Part shown: one piece after another, positions 61,206-64,000 of the stretch
Layout of the letters: each line of letters starts with the position of its first letter
Numbering within the stretch: the stretch's first letter is position 1
Assembly: GCA_000482765.1 (NCBI GenBank)
Contig: AXWR01000004.1
Span: forward strand, 62,001-126,000
Length of the DNA stretch: 64,000 nt
Source of the DNA: Meiothermus taiwanensis DSM 14542
GTDB taxonomy: Bacteria; Deinococcota; Deinococci; Deinococcales; Thermaceae
Reading direction: 5' to 3'
Made by a program: the position numbers and the translations under genes
Notes under the pieces: generated by a model
Database searches by the model: none
What the model saw: the letters and a program-made list of their open reading frames with translations, nothing else
What the model was told of the DNA's origin: nothing

Positions 61206-61297
61206 CGCAGTTCAGAGTCCGGAAGCGGCCAGTTTATGGCGGGTTGCCAAGCCCAGGTGCCAAACAATCCCCAATATCTAGTTAGGTTACCCAAGCC

Positions 61298-61735
61298 CTA
61301 GGAGGGCCTGTAAACAAACACGAAGAAATCGGTCTCGGTATGGCCGTCCACCCCCAGATTTTTCCACATCACCACATAGGCCCCCGGCCGCAGGCCGGGC
61401 TTGAGTGCCAGGGTTACGCTCTTGCTGGTGCGGGCGGTGGTGGTGACCCCCGCATCCACCCGGCGGGCGGCATCGTTGCGCAAAGGCAACACCCGCTGCA
61501 CCAGGGGACGGGCCAGGCGCTTGAGCTGTGTAAAGTTACCCAGGGCCTCTGGGGGGGCCTCGAGGGGATACACCTTGAAGCTCGAGAGCCGCACCTCCAC
61601 AGCCTCACTAAAGTTGATGGTCACCGACCGGGGCATGGTTCGGAGAGTGGCGTTGGCCGGTGGGGTGGAGCTTCTATACTCAGCGTGCGCGAAAACCGGA
61701 GACAGCAGCAGCAATAAACCAACATACCAGCGCAT
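61298..61735 (-). CDS. CopC copper-binding protein (first)
   Basis: 145 residues. The signal peptide is probably cut at VFA before HAEYRSSTPPANATL, so the mature N-terminal histidine (a copper ligand in CopC) is kept. VEVRLSSFKVYPL and the C-terminal NLGVDGHTETDFF carry the Asp and His ligands (DGH). GAGGAGG lies ahead of ATG 61735; the TTG at 61738 is less likely. It binds Cu(II) in the periplasm-like space and works with CopD. Confidence 0.92.
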   Translation of the reverse strand: MRWYVGLLLLLSPVFAHAEYRSSTPPANATLRTMPRSVTINFSEAVEVRLSSFKVYPLEAPPEALGNFTQLKRLARPLVQRVLPLRNDAARRVDAGVTTTARTSKSVTLALKPGLRPGAYVVMWKNLGVDGHTETDFFVFVYRPS

Positions 61736-61748
61736 CAAGGTTTCCTCC

Positions 61749-62195
61749 TCAAGGTTCTACAACAAACACGAAAAATCCCTGGGTGGTGTGCGAATCCACC
61801 GAAAGCACCCGCCACAGCACCACATAGGCCCCAGGGCCCAAATCCGGTTTGAGGGCTATGAGCACATTCTCAGCGGTGCGGGCCTGGGTCTTCAGCCCAG
61901 CATCCACCCGCCCTGCTGGTTTAACCCCTCCAGCAGACAATGCCTTTTCCGCCAGGGCTTTGGCCTGTTCCTGTAACCAGCGCACATCCCGCCAGCGCTC
62001 ATTGGGCACCTCGAGGGCATACACCGCAAAATGTGAAAAACGCAGCTCCACCGCCTCGGTAAAACTTAGCCGCACCTCACCCGGCGGCCTGCGAAGCAGC
62101 GCATTCTCGGCGGGTGAGCTGCTCACCAGATAGGCGTGCGCATGCGCGACCCCGGCCAAAGCCAGGGTCGCGGCCAGCATCCAAAAGGCTCTCAT
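61749..62195 (-). CDS. CopC copper-binding protein (second)
   Basis: 148 residues. The signal peptide ends at AHA before HAYLVSSSPAENALL, keeping the N-terminal histidine ligand; VDSHTT near the C-terminus gives the Asp/His pair. The two CopC proteins are clear paralogues and lie 13 bases apart. Its ATG overlaps the stop of the preceding gene (ATGA). Two CopC copies in series suggest distinct affinities or partners. Confidence 0.92.
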   Translation of the reverse strand: MRAFWMLAATLALAGVAHAHAYLVSSSPAENALLRRPPGEVRLSFTEAVELRFSHFAVYALEVPNERWRDVRWLQEQAKALAEKALSAGGVKPAGRVDAGLKTQARTAENVLIALKPDLGPGAYVVLWRVLSVDSHTTQGFFVFVVEP

Positions 62196-62647
62196 CTGAC
62201 CTCAAACAGCGACTTATCGCGAATGTTAAAGGTGCTACCCCCAACCGTGAAGTCAAAGGCCGTCCCTTCGATCTCGCCAAAAATGCGCACCTGGTACTGC
62301 CCTGGAACCGCCAGGATCCATTTTGTCTGGTAGCGGCCGGCCCGATCCGCACCGGACTGGGGCCGCAGCCGGTAAATATCCTTGGCATCTTCCGACCACT
62401 TGTAAACGCGGCGCTGACCCGAGGGGCCGATAATCTCCACGGTGATGTTCTTCTCCACGCCAACCACCGGCGAGTTATCGGCCTTGCGACGGATAATCAG
62501 GTCAAGGCCGTTGATCTCTCCGGCCATCGAGGGCTCATTGAGCTGGCCCACCGCAAACACGAAAGGGCCCACCTCCACCCGCTCATGCGCCAAAGCTGGA
62601 ACCATCACAAACGCCAGAAGTACAACAAGGCACGAAAAAGCACGCAT
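62192..62647 (-). CDS. Exported beta-sandwich protein of the copper cluster, unknown function
   Basis: 151 residues. The signal peptide (CLVVLLAFVMVPALA) is cut before HERVEVGPFVFAVG, again a mature N-terminal His. The rest is a single immunoglobulin-like or FixH/YtkA-like beta-sandwich (about 25-150). The gene overlaps copC by four bases, so it probably belongs to copper handling. The exact function is unknown. Confidence 0.82.
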   Translation of the reverse strand: MRAFSCLVVLLAFVMVPALAHERVEVGPFVFAVGQLNEPSMAGEINGLDLIIRRKADNSPVVGVEKNITVEIIGPSGQRRVYKWSEDAKDIYRLRPQSGADRAGRYQTKWILAVPGQYQVRIFGEIEGTAFDFTVGGSTFNIRDKSLFEVR

Positions 62648-62713
62648 AGTACATCTCCCCTGTGCCCCTCTCCCTGGGAGGGGCTTGTAGCGAAGTTTCT
62701 TTAGCCGAGAAAC

Positions 62714-63076
62714 CTAAAAGATGCTGTGCGTAGCTAGGGGTGGCCCTCGAGCCGCCACAGCCTTCAGAAACTCATCCCTGGCATGCTGCGCCCCTGACCA
62801 GAGCCGCGCGACCAGAGAGGCCACAAGAACCCCGTTCAGCGCCGGGGTGAGATCGGGCAGCAGCATATGCAAAACGCAAAGCGGGCAATGCTCGAGGTGG
62901 TGATGGGTTTTTTCGCTGTGGTGATGGGCGTTTTCATGCGGCTGGGTGGCTGTGGGTTCTATGGAGAACATCACCACCCCACGCAGGCCAAACAGCAGCG
63001 AGGTCAGCCATACCAGGCCCATCAGCCCAAGTGCGACCAGGGCTCGAGGGGTACCTGACTTTTTACCCCGCCTCAT
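62714..63076 (-). CDS. DUF2946-like His-rich membrane-associated protein
   Basis: 120 residues with an N-terminal hydrophobic segment (VALGLMGLVWLTSLLFGL), then a metal-binding stretch HENAHHHSEKTHHHLEHCPLC, with the C-P-x-C motif of the DUF2946 family, and a hydrophobic C-terminal part. DUF2946 proteins are frequently found in copper clusters, but their role is unsettled. ATG 63076 follows AGGAAG; a TTG start at 63112 is possible. It is the first gene of the minus-strand copper run. Confidence 0.8.
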   Translation of the reverse strand: MRRGKKSGTPRALVALGLMGLVWLTSLLFGLRGVVMFSIEPTATQPHENAHHHSEKTHHHLEHCPLCVLHMLLPDLTPALNGVLVASLVARLWSGAQHARDEFLKAVAARGPPLATHSIF

Positions 63077-63122
63077 CAATCTTCCTACATTGTAACCGAT
63101 CTCCGCGTACAAATGGATTTTT

Positions 63123-63203
63123 GAACCAGATGCCCGGCCGCAGTCAAAAAGATTGCCTCTGAAGGTTTTGCTATGGACGGACTATCTTTTTGAATCCGGT
63201 GTT
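63123..63203. repeat. Dispersed palindromic repeat, near-complete copy
   Basis: GTCAAAAAGATTGCCTCTG, then GAAGGTTTTGCTATGGACGG and ACTATCTTTTTGAATCCGGT follow in the same order as in the 57438 copy. The left end (GAACCAGAT) is altered. The right end reaches the stop codon of the next gene. Confidence 0.7.
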
Positions 63204-63900
63204 ATATCGGGCGGATCAGGCCTTCCCGAACCAACTCGTGCAGCACCTCTGGCTTTGCGTCCTTGCTTCGACCCTCAGCAATGGCCCGCAGGGCGGCCAG
63301 GGCCTCGGGCTCTCCTCGCTTGAGCTGCAGGTGCAGATCACTAAAGGGGTTGAGGGCGTCCTGGCCGCGCAGGGTGATGTGGTAGCGGCCAATGGGCGCA
63401 ATCGGCGCCAGGTGGGCCAGGTAATGCCGTGAAAGCTCCACGTAGCGCTCGGCATTCTGGGTTGGCTCCACCGGGCCCCGCACCTTGGCCGGAATGCCGA
63501 TTGCCAGCATGCCTTCCGGAATTTCCATCCCTGGCGGCACCACCGCCCCAGCGCCCACCATCGCCCCTTTCCCCACCCGGGCTTTATTGAGCACCACCGC
63601 ACCAATCCCGATAAGTGCCCTATCTTCTACCAGCGCCCCGTGCACCACCGCCCGGTGGCCTACCGTAACGTTCTGTCCCAGAATACAGGGATCGCCCGGA
63701 TCGGCATGTAGAATGGCACCGTCCTGCACATTGCTTCCAGCGCCTATTATCACCCGCTCGGTATCGGAGCGCACCACCGCACCAAACCAGACCGAAGCAT
63801 TCTCGCCGATTTCGGCCTGGCCCACAATTAGCGCGTTGGGGGCAATAAAGGCGCTGGGATGAATTTGGGGTATGTGTTCGCCCAGTCGGTAGACGGCCAT
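63202..63900 (-). CDS. Gamma-carbonic-anhydrase-like hexapeptide-repeat protein
   Basis: 232 residues. The left-handed beta-helix repeats have histidines in ILHADPGDP, VTVGHRAVVHG, in the zinc positions of gamma-class carbonic anhydrase. A C-terminal helical part (about 165-232) extends beyond the usual length. AAAGGAGC precedes ATG 63900. The activity is unproven; many family members are only CA-like. The frame starts at 63900, not the upstream 63918, because of the ribosome site. Confidence 0.85.
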   Translation of the reverse strand: MAVYRLGEHIPQIHPSAFIAPNALIVGQAEIGENASVWFGAVVRSDTERVIIGAGSNVQDGAILHADPGDPCILGQNVTVGHRAVVHGALVEDRALIGIGAVVLNKARVGKGAMVGAGAVVPPGMEIPEGMLAIGIPAKVRGPVEPTQNAERYVELSRHYLAHLAPIAPIGRYHITLRGQDALNPFSDLHLQLKRGEPEALAALRAIAEGRSKDAKPEVLHELVREGLIRPI

Positions 63901-63914
63901 ACTTGCTCCTTTGC

Positions 63915-64000
63915 TCAATCTAAGTCTACGTCCAAACCCTGTGCTCGAGCCTGCACCAGGGCCTCATCCAGCAAGCGGACATCCTCGGGAAAGGCCAGCA
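63915..64000 (-). CDS. C-terminal end of an unidentified gene (5' part outside window)
   Basis: The last 27 codons and the stop of a minus-strand frame running off the window, ending LDEALVQARAQGLDVDLD. It ends 15 bases upstream of the carbonic-anhydrase-like start, so the two are probably co-transcribed. Too short to identify. Confidence 0.6.
   Translation of the reverse strand, partial: LAFPEDVRLLDEALVQARAQGLDVDLD

Noticed and set aside
61298..61735. First CopC seemed to lack the N-terminal His ligand (mature start EYRSS)
   Set aside because: A cut after VFA gives HAEYRSS, which aligns with HAYLVSS of the second CopC, so the ligand is probably present.

Overview
The window looks like chromosome from a member of the Thermaceae, most probably Meiothermus. 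Supporting signs are high-GC coding DNA, CTG- and GAG-rich codons with the hexamer CTCGAG extremely frequent, many genes with a TANNNT -10 box only 6-9 bases before the start codon (leaderless transcripts), an SLH-domain envelope protein, and a polyamine locus (SpeD-like plus SpeE). This is inferred from gene content and style; no database search was run. Coding density is high, and I see no prophage, IS transposase, rRNA or CRISPR array.

Layout. 1-1.8 kb: end of an OmpR/PhoB-type response regulator, a soluble histidine kinase and phoU (phosphate signalling). 1.9-7.2 kb: efp, accB-accC, pdxS, a small membrane protein, pdxT, smpB. 7.2-12.2 kb: cell-wall amidase, GerMN-domain protein, smc. 12.2-16.6 kb, mostly minus strand: ClpP-fold membrane protease, PsiE-like protein, a tyrosine recombinase with a 34-bp dif-like palindrome directly upstream, a paralogue of the small membrane protein, and an SLH protein. 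16.8-25 kb: GGDEF protein, hisS, aspS, PhzF-like protein and two tandem HAD phosphatases. 25-27.8 kb: membrane protein, SpeD-like protein without its catalytic serine, speE, DsbA-like protein. 28-31.5 kb, minus strand: tig, clpP, clpX and tRNA-His/tRNA-Leu. 31.6-36 kb: TetR regulator, AhpD-like protein, stand-alone B12-binding domain, SRPBCC protein, trmFO. 36-41.6 kb: glmM, thioesterase, class III aminotransferase, rnr. 42-46.4 kb: coaE, a B12/metal-binding-like protein, aldose epimerase, prmA, rsmE, lipoprotein. 46.4-57.3 kb: AEC transporter, M20 amidohydrolase, acyl-CoA ligase, iscS-iscR, a zinc/manganese-type ABC transporter and an M16 peptidase pair. 57.7-63.1 kb, minus strand: a copper-handling cluster (DUF2946-like, secreted protein, two CopC, CopD, MbnP-like, MbnH/MauG-like di-haem protein, secreted protein). 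The window ends with a gamma-carbonic-anhydrase-like gene and the tail of another gene.

The most unusual signals are the palindrome beside the xer-like gene (possible single-recombinase Xer/dif module); four intergenic copies of TTCACGA-N10-TCGTGAA, an unknown operator or binding site; the catalytically dead SpeD homologue beside speE; the MbnP/MbnH plus CopC/CopD cluster, in which four exported proteins appear to mature to an N-terminal histidine; at least eight copies of a small palindromic repeat family; and the CTCGAG excess.
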